A stretch of DNA of 64,000 bases from Verrucomicrobiota bacterium (GTDB taxonomy: Bacteria; Verrucomicrobiota; Kiritimatiellia; RFP12; UBA1067): positions 1 through 64,000 of the forward strand of contig JAHFSX010000026.1 of assembly GCA_023269675.1 (NCBI GenBank), written 5' to 3'. The notes under the pieces were generated by a model. That model did no database searches. It saw only the letters and a list, made by a program, of their open reading frames with translations, and was not told where the DNA came from. Below, in pieces: positions 35,649 through 45,186 of the stretch. Positions within the stretch are counted from its first letter, which is position 1. Each line of letters opens with the position of its first letter. The position numbers were made by a program, and so were the translations under genes.

Positions 35649-35728
35649 CACCACCAAGGCACAAAGCACACCAAGAACGCCAAGAGGGTTTCTTGGTGAG
35701 CTTTGTGTTCTTGGAGCCTTGGTGGTGA
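35649..35728. repeat. CACCAAGG-type inverted repeat
   Basis: Arms of about 37 bases (35649-35685 and 35691-35728) pair imperfectly; both are built from CCAAGG-, CCAAGA- and ACAAAG-like units. It fills the gap between the glycosidase and the rhamnose mutarotase. Related copies occur at 45187-45250, 47213-47335 and 53955-54031. Confidence 0.8.
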
Positions 35729-35751
35729 AAAGTGCGAGTAAGAGAGTATGT

Positions 35752-36090
35752 ATGAAACGCTACGGTTCTGTGATCGAAGTCAAAGCAGGCAGGCTAGACG
35801 AATACAAGCGCCTGCACGCGGCGGTCTGGCCCGGCGTGCTCGCCATGATCAGTCAGTGCAACATGCAGAATTTCTCGATCTTTCTGCGCAAACTGCCGGA
35901 CGGGCGTCATTACCTGTTCAGCTATTTCGAGTACACGGGCGGCGATTTCGCGGCGGACATGGCGCGGATGGCGGCGGATCCCGAGACCCGGCGCTGGTGG
36001 GCGGTCTGCAAGCCTTGCCATACGCCGTTCGAAAACCGTGCGCCCGACGAGTGGTGGGCGGGCATGGAAGAGGTTTTCCATCTTGATTGA
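35752..36090 (+). CDS. rhaM: L-rhamnose mutarotase
   Basis: A 112-residue protein matching the whole length of RhaM: KRYGSVIEVKAGRLDEYKRL, HAAVWPGVLAMI, MQNFSIFLRKL, HYLFSYFEYTG, and the conserved tail RRWWAVCKPC, WWAGMEEVFHLD. It interconverts alpha and beta anomers of L-rhamnose so the sugar can enter catabolism. The start at 35752 gives the normal family length; an in-frame extension upstream crosses the CACCAAGG repeat and the glycosidase stop. It is preceded by AGAGAG as a weak ribosome site. Confidence is high because all the family blocks are present. Confidence 0.9.
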   Translation: MKRYGSVIEVKAGRLDEYKRLHAAVWPGVLAMISQCNMQNFSIFLRKLPDGRHYLFSYFEYTGGDFAADMARMAADPETRRWWAVCKPCHTPFENRAPDEWWAGMEEVFHLD

Positions 36091-36124
36091 CGATGATGAT
36101 CCAATAACCAACACGGAATATCCA

Positions 36125-39100
36125 ATGAACGAGAAAAGACAAGCGATAACAAGGCGGCATGTTGCGGCGGCCTGCGTGTCGGCGGTGCTGGCGTTACGGG
36201 CGGCGCTGCCGCCGGGGCCCTTGGGCGTTGTGCCTCCGGGCGAAGGCTTCGTTCTGCCCGTGTGGCCCACGGCGGAGGGGGCGCCGGTGATTTATGAGCA
36301 CAGCCAGGAGGCTGGGCCGGACGAGACACTTTTTCTGGCGGGGACGAATCTGACGAAGGAGGTCCTTGTCTGGGGGAGTCATCCGGACAGGCCGGACGGC
36401 GGCCCCGTGCAGGCGAAAGTCCAGCTGGCCACCGACACCTACCTTGCCTTTACGCTGCCGCAAACGGCTTATGACGGGCCGACAGTGGTGGCCGTTAAGA
36501 ATGCGGCGGGGTTCTCGCCGCCGTTTGTGATCAACGCGCCCAAGCCCTGGTGGTGCGGTCCGGGTGTCGCCGCCCCGGGCGAGTCCGTGCGCGTGTTCGG
36601 ACGTAACCTGTCGCGCCGTCCCGACTGTCGACGGGCGTTCGTCTATCTCTGCGCCGCCGGGCAGCCGGGGCGCTGGGTAGAACCTGCGGAAGCCGGTAAA
36701 TACGCGGTCACTTTTGTCCTGCCGTCAGACCTCAGACCTGGCCGTTACGAGGTCTGGGTGCATGGTGGACGCGGGGGGGCGTGGGGCTGGGGCGGACCGG
36801 TGCGCCTCGCGGTGCAGGAACAAACGAGGCCCAAGACCGTCAAGACCCTCAGGCCCTCGCCGGACGGCGCTCTCGCGGTTCAGGATGCCTTGGACGCCAT
36901 GGCCGAACGGGGAGGAGGCACCGTGCGGCTGCCGGCGGGACATTTCGGGTTCACAGGGACGCTGCGGATTCCGGCGCGCGTGTCTCTGACCGGCGCGGGC
37001 AGGGAGGAGACCACGCTGGAACTCGCGCCGAGCCCGGCCGCGGCTTTTGCCCGGTTCGAGGCCTCTGGCTGGGGCATGGGGCCCGGCGCCATCCACAACC
37101 GCGGAGATGCGATGACCTACGCGGTCGAGGTGCCGCAAGCCGGCAACTGGAACGTGTGGCTCCGCTATGGCACTGACATGTCTCCTTGGAAACTGGCGGG
37201 CGTGAGCGGCAACATGGTGATCCAGATTGACGGCGGCGAACCGGTGCCGCTGGAGAACCTGCCCAACACCGGCGGCTTCGGCACCTTCCGCTGGTCAAGG
37301 TCGGCCGCGCTGAAAATAGGCGCGGGCAAGCATTCGATGGTCTGGCGCAATGTCAAGGGAGGCGGACTTTCCCTGGACGCCTTCGTGCTGACGCTGGACC
37401 CGGAGGATGCGCCCGCCGACGCGCCGTGGCCCACCAACGCGGCACGCCGGGTGGTGATCCAGGCGGAGGAGTGCGCCCGTTTCGACTGCAAAGACGGCGT
37501 GCTGCCGCACGCCAACCGGGCGGCGGTGTGGCTCGCGGGAGACGACGCCGCGCTTTCGGAGCTGACGGTGCTCGGCAACGCGCAGGTCAATCAGGGCATC
37601 GCCATCCGGGCGGCCGGGCAGGCCGAGTGGCTCGCCGGTTGCAGCGTGCGGCGCGTGACGGTTGCCGACTGCGAAGGGAAGCAGGGCGAGAACTGCGGGC
37701 TCTTCGTGCGCCGGTTGCGCGGCGGCACGGTCCGCGACAACGAGCTGTGGGGACGCACGCCGCTCTTTCTTTCCGGGACGCGGCAGTCGACCTTCGCCGA
37801 CAACCGCCTGGTCTCCGTCACCCGCTATGGAGGCAACTCGGAGGCCGCGATTCTCGGACGCACCGAGCCGATCGAGGAGTGCATGATCGAGAACAACGTC
37901 GTGGTCTCGCCGCCCGGCGCGGCGGCCGGCGGACCGACCGCGCGTCGGCTGATCTGGCTTTCGACCGGGCACGGCTCCGTCACACACAACTGGCTTTCCG
38001 GCAACGGAGTGGAAGCAGCGGGCGAGTCCGGTCAGGCGCGTTTCGGCGGCGTGGCGGGCACGGATCAGAACGTTGGAGAGATGATCCTGTTCGAGGGCAA
38101 CCACCGCACGATGTATTTCGGGCCGCTGGCCGGCGCCGATCTACGGAGCGTGACCTTGCCGGAGACTCTCCCCCCCACGCCGGACGGTCGGCTGGGCAGC
38201 GTGAAGCGCGAGCAGCTGGCGCACGATGACCAGGGGCGCGAGACGCCCTTCTGGCCGCCGGATCTCGACGACGGCACGGACGAGCCGCCGGTCGGCGAGT
38301 ATTACGTGACCGTCTTCGCGGGGCCCGGACAGGGGCAGACGCGGAGGGTGACAGGACGTGCCGCCGGCCGGCTCGCGGTGGATCCGCCCTGGCGCGTCGC
38401 GCCGCAGGCCGGGTCGGTCGTGGCGGTCGGCACCATGTTCCATCAGAACCTGATCGTCGGCAACCATACGCCGGACGGCATGACGGGCGTGCAGCTCTGG
38501 ATCTCCTGCGTCGAGAACGTGGTTTCCGGCAACACCGTTGAGCGTCAGCGCAAGCCGGGCCTGTTCCTCTACGCCAACGGCAGCACGCTGGCCTCCTCCA
38601 TGCCGCGGACGTGGAACCGCGGGATCAGCCCGCTCTTCTGGAATCTGGCCGAAGGCAACCGCACCGACGAGTGCAGCGACGGCGCGCTGGTCACGAGCGG
38701 CGATGCGCCGGGCCTGCCGGTCGAGTTCCCCCGCGCCTTGGGAAACGTGCTACGTCACAACACGTTCATCCGCTCACGCGGCAACGGCGTGATCGTCACC
38801 AGCCGCAAGCGCGAAAGCGCGGCGGATACCTCGGCCTCAGTGGTCGGAACGGTCGTCGAGTTCAACGTCGTGCGCGACGCGCCGGTGGCCTACCACGCGG
38901 GCGAGGGGTGCGACGGGGTTGTGTTGCGCCGCAATCACGCGTATGCTTGGTATCCGTCCGGCACGGCGGCAACACTTCCCGTCGCCTTCCAGTTCGACAA
39001 TCCTGCGACGCGGTTCGTTCTCGAGGGGAACACCGTCGAGGGGAAGACCGGTGTCAAAGATGCGGCGATCCAAGAGCTGAGGAGAAGCTGGGAGAAATAG
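36125..39100 (+). CDS. large secreted pectate-lyase-like beta-helix protein with inserted carbohydrate-binding-like domain
   Basis: A 991-residue exported protein (signal: residues about 10-28, ARGININE-rich start then AAACVSAVLALRAALPP). Two Ig/IPT-like domains come first (EAGPDETLFLAGTNL; PGESVRVFGRNLSRRP). At about 238 a Pectate_lyase_3-type segment begins (AVQDALDAMAERGGGTVRLP). Residues about 302-432 interrupt it with a beta-sandwich (VPQAGNWNVWLRYGTD; IGAGKHSMVWRNVKGGG) that looks like a carbohydrate-binding module. Beta-helix rungs follow to the end. The paralogue at 24005 lacks this insert. It starts 34 bases after the mutarotase with only a weak GGAA ribosome site. Confidence 0.7.
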   Translation: MNEKRQAITRRHVAAACVSAVLALRAALPPGPLGVVPPGEGFVLPVWPTAEGAPVIYEHSQEAGPDETLFLAGTNLTKEVLVWGSHPDRPDGGPVQAKVQLATDTYLAFTLPQTAYDGPTVVAVKNAAGFSPPFVINAPKPWWCGPGVAAPGESVRVFGRNLSRRPDCRRAFVYLCAAGQPGRWVEPAEAGKYAVTFVLPSDLRPGRYEVWVHGGRGGAWGWGGPVRLAVQEQTRPKTVKTLRPSPDGALAVQDALDAMAERGGGTVRLPAGHFGFTGTLRIPARVSLTGAGREETTLELAPSPAAAFARFEASGWGMGPGAIHNRGDAMTYAVEVPQAGNWNVWLRYGTDMSPWKLAGVSGNMVIQIDGGEPVPLENLPNTGGFGTFRWSRSAALKIGAGKHSMVWRNVKGGGLSLDAFVLTLDPEDAPADAPWPTNAARRVVIQAEECARFDCKDGVLPHANRAAVWLAGDDAALSELTVLGNAQVNQGIAIRAAGQAEWLAGCSVRRVTVADCEGKQGENCGLFVRRLRGGTVRDNELWGRTPLFLSGTRQSTFADNRLVSVTRYGGNSEAAILGRTEPIEECMIENNVVVSPPGAAAGGPTARRLIWLSTGHGSVTHNWLSGNGVEAAGESGQARFGGVAGTDQNVGEMILFEGNHRTMYFGPLAGADLRSVTLPETLPPTPDGRLGSVKREQLAHDDQGRETPFWPPDLDDGTDEPPVGEYYVTVFAGPGQGQTRRVTGRAAGRLAVDPPWRVAPQAGSVVAVGTMFHQNLIVGNHTPDGMTGVQLWISCVENVVSGNTVERQRKPGLFLYANGSTLASSMPRTWNRGISPLFWNLAEGNRTDECSDGALVTSGDAPGLPVEFPRALGNVLRHNTFIRSRGNGVIVTSRKRESAADTSASVVGTVVEFNVVRDAPVAYHAGEGCDGVVLRRNHAYAWYPSGTAATLPVAFQFDNPATRFVLEGNTVEGKTGVKDAAIQELRRSWEK

Positions 39101-39117
39101 AAGATTGCGGAGAAACC

Positions 39118-41778
39118 ATGAAGAATGTTCCGGCATCGTTGGGCTGCCTCATTGCGCTCGCCGCGTCGCTCGTTTCTGCAGAGACGAAAGAAAGCACCTT
39201 GTTCCCCTTTGTGCTGCCGTGGGACGACGCGACGCCAAGCGTGGTGAACCTCAGCGAATGGCTGCCCAAGCCCGCCGGAAAGTTCGGGCATGTCCGCGCC
39301 GGCACGGACGGGCACCTCTACGCAGGCAAAGAGCGCATCCGCTTCTTCGGTGTGGACCTGGCCTTCAGCGCCAACCTTCCGACGCATGCGGATGCGGAGA
39401 AGGTCGCCGCCCGGCTGGCGAAGTTCGGCATCAACATCGTGCGCTTCCACATCATGGACATGCGGCGGTTTCCCGAAGGCATCCTTGCCCGCGACGCGGC
39501 CAACACGCGCGACCTCGATCCCGAAGCGCTTGACCGTCTCGACTATTTTATCGCGCAGCTCAACCGCACCGGCATCTATGTGAATCTGTGTCTGCTGAAC
39601 TACAGGCCCATCAATGCCGCCGACGGGCTGCCGCCGGAAATCGAGCAGGCCGGCGGAGGCCCTTTCCAGCGACGGCACGTGGTCGGGTTTTTCAACGGGC
39701 AGGTTTTAGACCTGCAAAAGGAGTACGCGCGCAAGCTTCTGACGCACCGCAACGCGTACTCAGGGAGGTCCTACGCTGAAGAACCGGCGGTGGCTTTCGT
39801 GGAAATAAACAACGAAAACGGGCTGATTCACGCCTGGCTGGGCGGCCAGGTCGATGAGCTGCCGGAACTCTTTCGACGCGAACTCGGAGGTCAGTGGAAC
39901 CAGTGGCTGCGCCTGCGCTATGACACGCCCGAGAAGCTGCGGCGAACCTGGGCCGTCGGTGAGCAGCCGCTCGGGGAGGACACGCTGGCTAACGGCGACT
40001 TCGCGCGGCAGTTGGAGGGCTGGACCGTGGAGCGCCACGCGGAGGCCGAGGCCGTCGCGGCGCTCGCGGACGACGCGCCTGAAGCACTGGCCTGCAGGAA
40101 ATCCGCACGGCTCACCGTGTCGCGTCCGGGCGCGGAGGACTGGCACGTGCGCTTCGAGCGGGCAGGCGTCCGCGTCGAGGCGGACCGGTCCAACACGCTC
40201 AGCTTCTGGGCCAAGGCCGATGCGCCCTGCGCGCTTCATGTCAGCATCGAGCAAACACACGCGCCCTGGCATGCCCTGGGCGCGCGAACGAAGGTTGCGC
40301 TGACCGCAGAGTGGCAACGCTTCAGTCTCGTCTCGACAAGCGGCGAGGCGGACAGCGGCGCACGCATCGTGTTCGATCCGGCGATGCGGGCGGGAAGCAC
40401 CTGGCTTGCGGGCATCTCGCTGCGGCCGGGCGGCGTCATCGGGCTGGCGCAAGACGAAGGCCTCGGCGCGGGCGACGTTCCGGCGCTCACGCGGCCGCAG
40501 TTTGGCAGGCGCACGCCGGCGGTGCAGCGCGACTGGATGCGCTTTTTGTGGGAAACGGAGGACCGCTACTGGCAGGCGATGTACGGCTATCTGAAGAACG
40601 ATTTGAAGGTCCGGCCGCTGATCATCGGCACGGTGGTCGGGTGCAGCACGCCGAATCTTATGGCGAAGCTCGATTGCATCGACACGCACGCCTATTGGCA
40701 GCATCCGGTTTTTCCGGGGCGCCCGTGGGATCCGGAGAACTGGTTCGTGAGGAACGAGACGATGGTCAACGACCGCGGCGGGACGTTGCCGGGGCTGGCG
40801 CTGCGGCGCGTTTTGAACAAGCCCTTCTGTGTGACTGAATACGGCAACCCCGCCCCGAACACGTATGCCAGCGAGGGGCATGCGCTGCGGGCGGCCTACG
40901 CGGCATTGCAGGACTGGGACTATATTTCCGCCTCTCGCTATTCCCACACGTCCAATTGGAATGTGCGGTGTATCCTCAATTACTTCGACATCAACCAACA
41001 CCCGACCAAGATGGCCACGCTCATTCCCGCCGCCGCGATGTACCTGCGGGGCGACGTCAAAGCCGCCCGCCAGCTCGTGGTCGCCGCCTTGGACAAAGAG
41101 CGGGAGCTCGACCTCTTGCGCCACGGGAGCGCGTGGGAGCTGGTTCACGCAGGCGACGCGGGTGTTCCGCGTGAGGCGGCGCTGATTCACCGTGTGGCGA
41201 TCGCCACGGGCGGCCAAGCGGTGCCTGTCGGCTGCTTGACGCCGGAACAGGCGCAAGTGACGGGCGACCGCTTTGTTTCAGACACCGGCGAGCTCGCTTG
41301 GGATCTCCGTGAGCGGGCCCGCGGGGTGGTCACCGTGAACGCCGGCAAGAGCAAGGCGGTGATCGGTTTCGGCGGAGGCAAGCGGTTTGACTTGGGCGGC
41401 GTGATCATCGAGCCGGGCCCGACGCTGCAGGAAGGTTGGAGCGCCATAACCGTGACCGCGATGGAAGGAGACTTCAGCAAGCCGTCGTGCCGGATGTTGA
41501 TCACCGCGACGGGCCGCACGGAGAACACGGGAATGGGCTGGAAGAACCCGGAAAAGAGCACGGTCGGGAAAGAGTGGGGCCATGCTCCAACATTGGTCGA
41601 GGGCATTCCCGCGCGGATCACGCTGCCGCTCCCAGCGAAGTCCGTAGAGGTCTGGCCATTGGATGAGAGGGGCCAACGCAAGGCACCGTTTGCCGTTGAA
41701 GCGGACTCCGGCGGCAAAGCCGTCATCGCCATTGGGCCGGACCGGCAAACGATCTGGTACGAAGTCGGGGTGAAGTGA
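39118..41778 (+). CDS. secreted clan GH-A-like (cellulase-like) glycosidase
   Basis: An 886-residue protein with a signal peptide ending near LVSAET. The barrel starts RFFGVDLAFSANLPTHADAE and AKFGINIVRFHIMDM. The expected acid/base lies in VEINNENG (Glu233) after strand 4, and the nucleophile in CVTEYGNP (Glu574) after strand 7, the spacing being stretched by a jelly-roll insertion at about 300-440 (AEWQRFSLVSTSGEAD). The tail is a beta-sandwich (TITVTAMEGD-like). A second copy of this architecture is at 58974-61625. It follows the beta-helix gene by 17 bases with GCGGAGA before ATG 39118. The exact GH family and substrate are not recognised. Confidence 0.75.
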   Translation: MKNVPASLGCLIALAASLVSAETKESTLFPFVLPWDDATPSVVNLSEWLPKPAGKFGHVRAGTDGHLYAGKERIRFFGVDLAFSANLPTHADAEKVAARLAKFGINIVRFHIMDMRRFPEGILARDAANTRDLDPEALDRLDYFIAQLNRTGIYVNLCLLNYRPINAADGLPPEIEQAGGGPFQRRHVVGFFNGQVLDLQKEYARKLLTHRNAYSGRSYAEEPAVAFVEINNENGLIHAWLGGQVDELPELFRRELGGQWNQWLRLRYDTPEKLRRTWAVGEQPLGEDTLANGDFARQLEGWTVERHAEAEAVAALADDAPEALACRKSARLTVSRPGAEDWHVRFERAGVRVEADRSNTLSFWAKADAPCALHVSIEQTHAPWHALGARTKVALTAEWQRFSLVSTSGEADSGARIVFDPAMRAGSTWLAGISLRPGGVIGLAQDEGLGAGDVPALTRPQFGRRTPAVQRDWMRFLWETEDRYWQAMYGYLKNDLKVRPLIIGTVVGCSTPNLMAKLDCIDTHAYWQHPVFPGRPWDPENWFVRNETMVNDRGGTLPGLALRRVLNKPFCVTEYGNPAPNTYASEGHALRAAYAALQDWDYISASRYSHTSNWNVRCILNYFDINQHPTKMATLIPAAAMYLRGDVKAARQLVVAALDKERELDLLRHGSAWELVHAGDAGVPREAALIHRVAIATGGQAVPVGCLTPEQAQVTGDRFVSDTGELAWDLRERARGVVTVNAGKSKAVIGFGGGKRFDLGGVIIEPGPTLQEGWSAITVTAMEGDFSKPSCRMLITATGRTENTGMGWKNPEKSTVGKEWGHAPTLVEGIPARITLPLPAKSVEVWPLDERGQRKAPFAVEADSGGKAVIAIGPDRQTIWYEVGVK

Positions 41779-41928
41779 GTGAGCACTCGCCTAATGCTGT
41801 CGCGAAATAAAGCGAAGTGACAGGCTTTTTAGACTATGCTACGTTTAGAACGTCGTTTTTATCGAATAATAGGTTGCGAAAATGGATTTAGTCGGGTATC
41901 CCGAAAATCGGATAAGGATGGTCTTTGT

Positions 41929-42825
41929 ATGGATTTGAACGAACGGGCAGAGCGGGCCGTCCGCATCACGTACATCGGCGTGGTCGTCAATGTCGTGTTG
42001 CTGTCCTTAAAGTTTACCGCGGGAATTTTAGGCAACAGCCAGGCGATGATCGCAGACGCGGTGCATACGCTGTCGGACTTTGCGACCGACATCGCGGTGC
42101 TGATCGGTATCCGCTATTCCCGCAAGCCGCGGGACGAAGACCACGCGTACGGTCACGGCAAGTATGAGACGATCGCCGCTGCCGTCGTGGGAATGGTCTT
42201 GCTGCTGGTCGGCCTCAAGATAGGTTTGGACGCCATCCACACGATTTTCGACGCCGTGCGCGGCGAGCCGGTTCCCAAGCCTGCGCAGATCGCTTTCTGG
42301 GCCGCCATCGTGTCGATCGTCTCAAAGGAGATCCTGTATAGGAAGACGGCCGTTGTCGGACGTGCGATCGAGAACGATTCCGTGATCGCCAACGCATGGC
42401 ACCACCGCTCGGACGCCCTGTCGTCGGTAGGCACGGCGCTGGGCATCGGCCTGGCCACTTTTCTGGGCGCGCAGTGGACCATCATGGACCCGATTGCCGC
42501 GATCGTGGTCAGCTTCCTGCTGCTGAAGGTGGCGCTCGACATCGTGAAGGATCAGATCGGCGGGCTGACCGAGAAGTCGCTTTCGGCTGACGTGCACGGC
42601 GAAATCGAAGCGATGGCGCGGAGCTTTCCCGACATCTCGTATCCGCACAATCTGCGGACGCGGACCGTGGGCAAGACGGTCGTGGTCGATCTGCACGTGC
42701 GGGTGAACCCCGAGATGCGCGTGGCGGACGCGCATGCCGTGGTCTCGGAACTGGAGGCCAAATTGAGGGAGAGGTTCGGTGACGATACGATCGCGAACGT
42801 CCATATCGAGCCCCTGAAGTCATGA
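41929..42825 (+). CDS. cation diffusion facilitator (CDF) metal efflux transporter
   Basis: A 298-residue inner-membrane protein exporting divalent metals such as zinc, iron or manganese. Family features are clear: SQAMIADAVHTLSDFATD in helix 2 with the HxxxD metal site, RKPRDEDHAYGHGKYE after it, and HHRSDALSSVGT in helix 5 with a second HxxxD site. The C-terminal cytoplasmic alpha-beta domain ends DDTIANVHIEP. AAGGA ten bases before ATG 41929 sets the start; an in-frame ATG at 41836 would add residues unlike the family. It is a housekeeping gene interrupting the glycan region. Confidence 0.92.
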   Translation: MDLNERAERAVRITYIGVVVNVVLLSLKFTAGILGNSQAMIADAVHTLSDFATDIAVLIGIRYSRKPRDEDHAYGHGKYETIAAAVVGMVLLLVGLKIGLDAIHTIFDAVRGEPVPKPAQIAFWAAIVSIVSKEILYRKTAVVGRAIENDSVIANAWHHRSDALSSVGTALGIGLATFLGAQWTIMDPIAAIVVSFLLLKVALDIVKDQIGGLTEKSLSADVHGEIEAMARSFPDISYPHNLRTRTVGKTVVVDLHVRVNPEMRVADAHAVVSELEAKLRERFGDDTIANVHIEPLKS

Positions 42826-42915
42826 AGGCGGCGGGTCGATCGCCGTTCCCGCTGCGCCGCCGTTTCTGTGCGGAGCGCGGTGAGCACGGGGGCGTCGGCT
42901 GAAAGGATCAACGCA

Positions 42916-44364
42916 ATGCACCGGTTTACGGCCATCAACAGAAGACATTTCTTGTCGGTCACAGGCACCGCGGCGGCGGGGCTCATGGCCGGCTGCACGA
43001 CCGGGGCGGTCCAGGCGGGCGCCGGCAAAAAGCCCAACGTGGTGTTCGTGCTGGCGGACCAGTGGCGCGCGCAGGCGTGCGGCTACGCGGGCGACCCCAA
43101 CCTGCAGGGCAAGACGCCAAATCTGGACAGGCTGGCCGACGAGAGCGTGAATTTCACCCGCGCGGTCTCGTGCTGTCCCGTGTGCACGCCTTACCGCGCC
43201 AGCCTGCTCACTGGGCAGTATCCGTTGACGCACGGGCTCTTTCTCAATGACCTTTGCCTGAGCACGCGCGCGACCTCCATCGCGCAAGCTTATACGCAGG
43301 CGGGCTACGACACGGGCTACATCGGCAAATGGCACTTGGACGGACACGGCCGCAGCGCCTACATCCCGCCGGAGCGGCGCCAGGGCTTCGGCTACTGGAA
43401 GGTGCTGGAGTGCACGCACGACTACAACCGCTCGCCCTATTATGCGGGGAACGATCCGGCGCAGCGCATGTGGGAAGGCTATGACGTGTCCGCGCAGACC
43501 CGGGACGCGCAGAGCTACATCACGGAGCATGCGGGCCATGCCAAACCCTTCATGCTGATCCTCGCGTGGGGGCCGCCGCACAATCCCTACGAGACCGCGC
43601 CCGAGACCTTCAAGAAGATGTTCGAGGCGGAGAACCTCGTCTTGCGGCCGAACGTGCCGGCGGACCGCGAACCGCGCAAGGGGCTGGCGGGTTACTACGC
43701 GCACATCGCGGCCATGGACGCGTGTCTCGGCGACCTCCTGAAAACGGTGGACGAGGCCGGGCTGCGCGACGACACGATTTTTGTATTCACCTCCGACCAC
43801 GGCGACATGCTGGGATCGCAGGGTCAGATGCGCAAGCAGAAGCCCTGGGACGAGTCGATCCGCGTGCCTCTCCTGGTGCGTTATCCTGCAGCGCAGGCTA
43901 AGGGCCTCACGCTTGACCTGCCGGTCAACACCCCGGACCTCATGCCGACGCTGCTGGGCCTGAGCGGCGTGCCGGTGCCGGCCTCGGTGCAGGGCACCGA
44001 TTTCTCGGCGCTGATCCGTGGCGCGCCCGCGCCCGAGGACAACCCGGTGCTGATCGCCTGCCCTTCGCCTTTCGGCGAGTGGCTGCGTGAGAAGGGCGGC
44101 CGCGAGTACCGCGGCGTGCGCACGCGGCGCTACACCTACGTGCGCGACCTGCAGGGGCCGTGGCTGCTCTACGACAACGAGGCCGATCCCTATCAGCTCG
44201 CGAACCTGGTCAACACGCCCGGGCACGCGGAGCTGCAGGCGCGGCTGGAGGTCGAGCTGCAGAAGCTTCTGAAGCGAACCGGCGACGATTTCCAGCCGGG
44301 GGACGCCTACATCGCGAAGTGGGGGTACAACGTGGACAAAACCGGCACCATGCCTTACCGGTGA
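42916..44364 (+). CDS. formylglycine-dependent sulfatase (S1 family), Tat lipoprotein
   Basis: A 482-residue exported sulfatase. Its signal combines a twin-arginine motif (NRRHFLSVTG) with a lipobox (LMAGC), so it is probably a Tat-exported lipoprotein. The catalytic motif CTPYRASLLTG provides Cys90, which must be oxidised to formylglycine. NVVFVLADQWRAQACG at the start of the domain gives the metal-binding aspartate; YIGKWHL and FTSDHGDMLG are further active-site blocks. It removes sulfate from a carbohydrate in the periplasm. GAAAGGA before ATG 42916 decides the start. No sulfatase-maturing enzyme is in the window. Confidence 0.93.
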   Translation: MHRFTAINRRHFLSVTGTAAAGLMAGCTTGAVQAGAGKKPNVVFVLADQWRAQACGYAGDPNLQGKTPNLDRLADESVNFTRAVSCCPVCTPYRASLLTGQYPLTHGLFLNDLCLSTRATSIAQAYTQAGYDTGYIGKWHLDGHGRSAYIPPERRQGFGYWKVLECTHDYNRSPYYAGNDPAQRMWEGYDVSAQTRDAQSYITEHAGHAKPFMLILAWGPPHNPYETAPETFKKMFEAENLVLRPNVPADREPRKGLAGYYAHIAAMDACLGDLLKTVDEAGLRDDTIFVFTSDHGDMLGSQGQMRKQKPWDESIRVPLLVRYPAAQAKGLTLDLPVNTPDLMPTLLGLSGVPVPASVQGTDFSALIRGAPAPEDNPVLIACPSPFGEWLREKGGREYRGVRTRRYTYVRDLQGPWLLYDNEADPYQLANLVNTPGHAELQARLEVELQKLLKRTGDDFQPGDAYIAKWGYNVDKTGTMPYR

Positions 44365-44426
44365 GGGGGCGGGATGTTAGCCCGACGCCCGCGGAGCGGG
44401 AACAAACGGAAGGGCAACTTTTTGAA

Positions 44427-44487
44427 CGATTAAGATTAGGATTATGAGAGACTCCAGTTTCTCATAATCTTAATCTTAATCTTAATC
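44427..44487. repeat. inverted repeat of TCTTAA-type units
   Basis: The left arm 44427-44450 and the right arm 44459-44487 are inverted, both made of repeated AATCTT units, with an eight-base loop. TTTGAA occurs immediately outside the left arm and one base outside the right arm, a possible but weak duplication. It lies between the sulfatase and the PH-like gene and may act as a terminator. Confidence 0.75.
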
Positions 44488-44533
44488 GGTTTGAAGTTAT
44501 GGACGGGGGGACAGGACGAACAACATAGAGGAC

Positions 44534-45124
44534 ATGCTGAACGTGCGGAGGGAAATCCCGAATGAGCTGCAGGAGCGGGTCAGGCGGGAGCTGGAGCCGG
44601 GTGAATCGGTCCGGTGGATGGAGCAGCCCATTCCCAAGTTTTTCACGCCCATGTCGATCGGGGCTTTTCTCTTCGCCATCCCGTGGACCGCGTTCGCCGT
44701 CTTCTGGATCTGCGGGGCTTCTGGGTTCAAGCGGCCTGATTTCAGCGGGGGCGGGTTCGCGTTCTTCCCGCTTTTCGGGTTGCCGTTCGTCCTCATCGGA
44801 TTCGGCATGCTGCTTTCGCCGCTGTGGTTCTACCGCAAAGCCTTCAGGACCGTCTACGTGGTCACCAACCGCCGCGCCATCACGTTTGACCCCGGCTGGA
44901 CCACGACGATCCGCAGCTACGCGCCCGCCCAACTCGGGAACGTCTATCGCAAGGAGAAGCGGAACGGCACGGGCAGCGTGATTCTGGGACAGCGCGTGTG
45001 GACGGACTCGGACAGCAACCAGCGGCAGAGCATGGACGTGGGCTTCATGAACATCCGTGACCCGCAGCGGGTGGAGCGGATGCTGAAGGAACTCGTCGCG
45101 CAGGCGACACCGAGTGGGCGATAA
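44534..45124 (+). CDS. PH-like (bPH-type) membrane protein of unknown role
   Basis: A 196-residue protein with a charged N-terminus (LQERVRRELEPGESVRWMEQP), two predicted transmembrane segments (about residues 40-60 and 75-95) and a C-terminal region resembling bacterial PH domains (VYVVTNRRAITFDPGWTTTIRSY; MDVGFMNIRDPQRVERML). The segment YVVTNRRA is typical of bPH proteins. Their function is generally unknown, though membrane-stress and lipid-binding roles are proposed for some. GAGGA before ATG 44534 supports the start. There is no obvious link to the neighbouring sulfatase. Confidence 0.65.
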   Translation: MLNVRREIPNELQERVRRELEPGESVRWMEQPIPKFFTPMSIGAFLFAIPWTAFAVFWICGASGFKRPDFSGGGFAFFPLFGLPFVLIGFGMLLSPLWFYRKAFRTVYVVTNRRAITFDPGWTTTIRSYAPAQLGNVYRKEKRNGTGSVILGQRVWTDSDSNQRQSMDVGFMNIRDPQRVERMLKELVAQATPSGR

Positions 45125-45186
45125 AAACGAGGTGACCGCCGGATAGGCGCTAACGCATTTTAAAAATACGGTAGTCGCGACACGAA

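Noticed and set aside
38611-39117. N-terminal extension of the clan-A-like glycosidase
   Set aside because: It overlaps the beta-helix gene and precedes a good ribosome site and signal peptide at 39118.
41817-41845. Possible promoter GTGACA-N17-TACGTT before the CDF gene
   Set aside because: Spacing is right but both boxes are weak; not enough to call.
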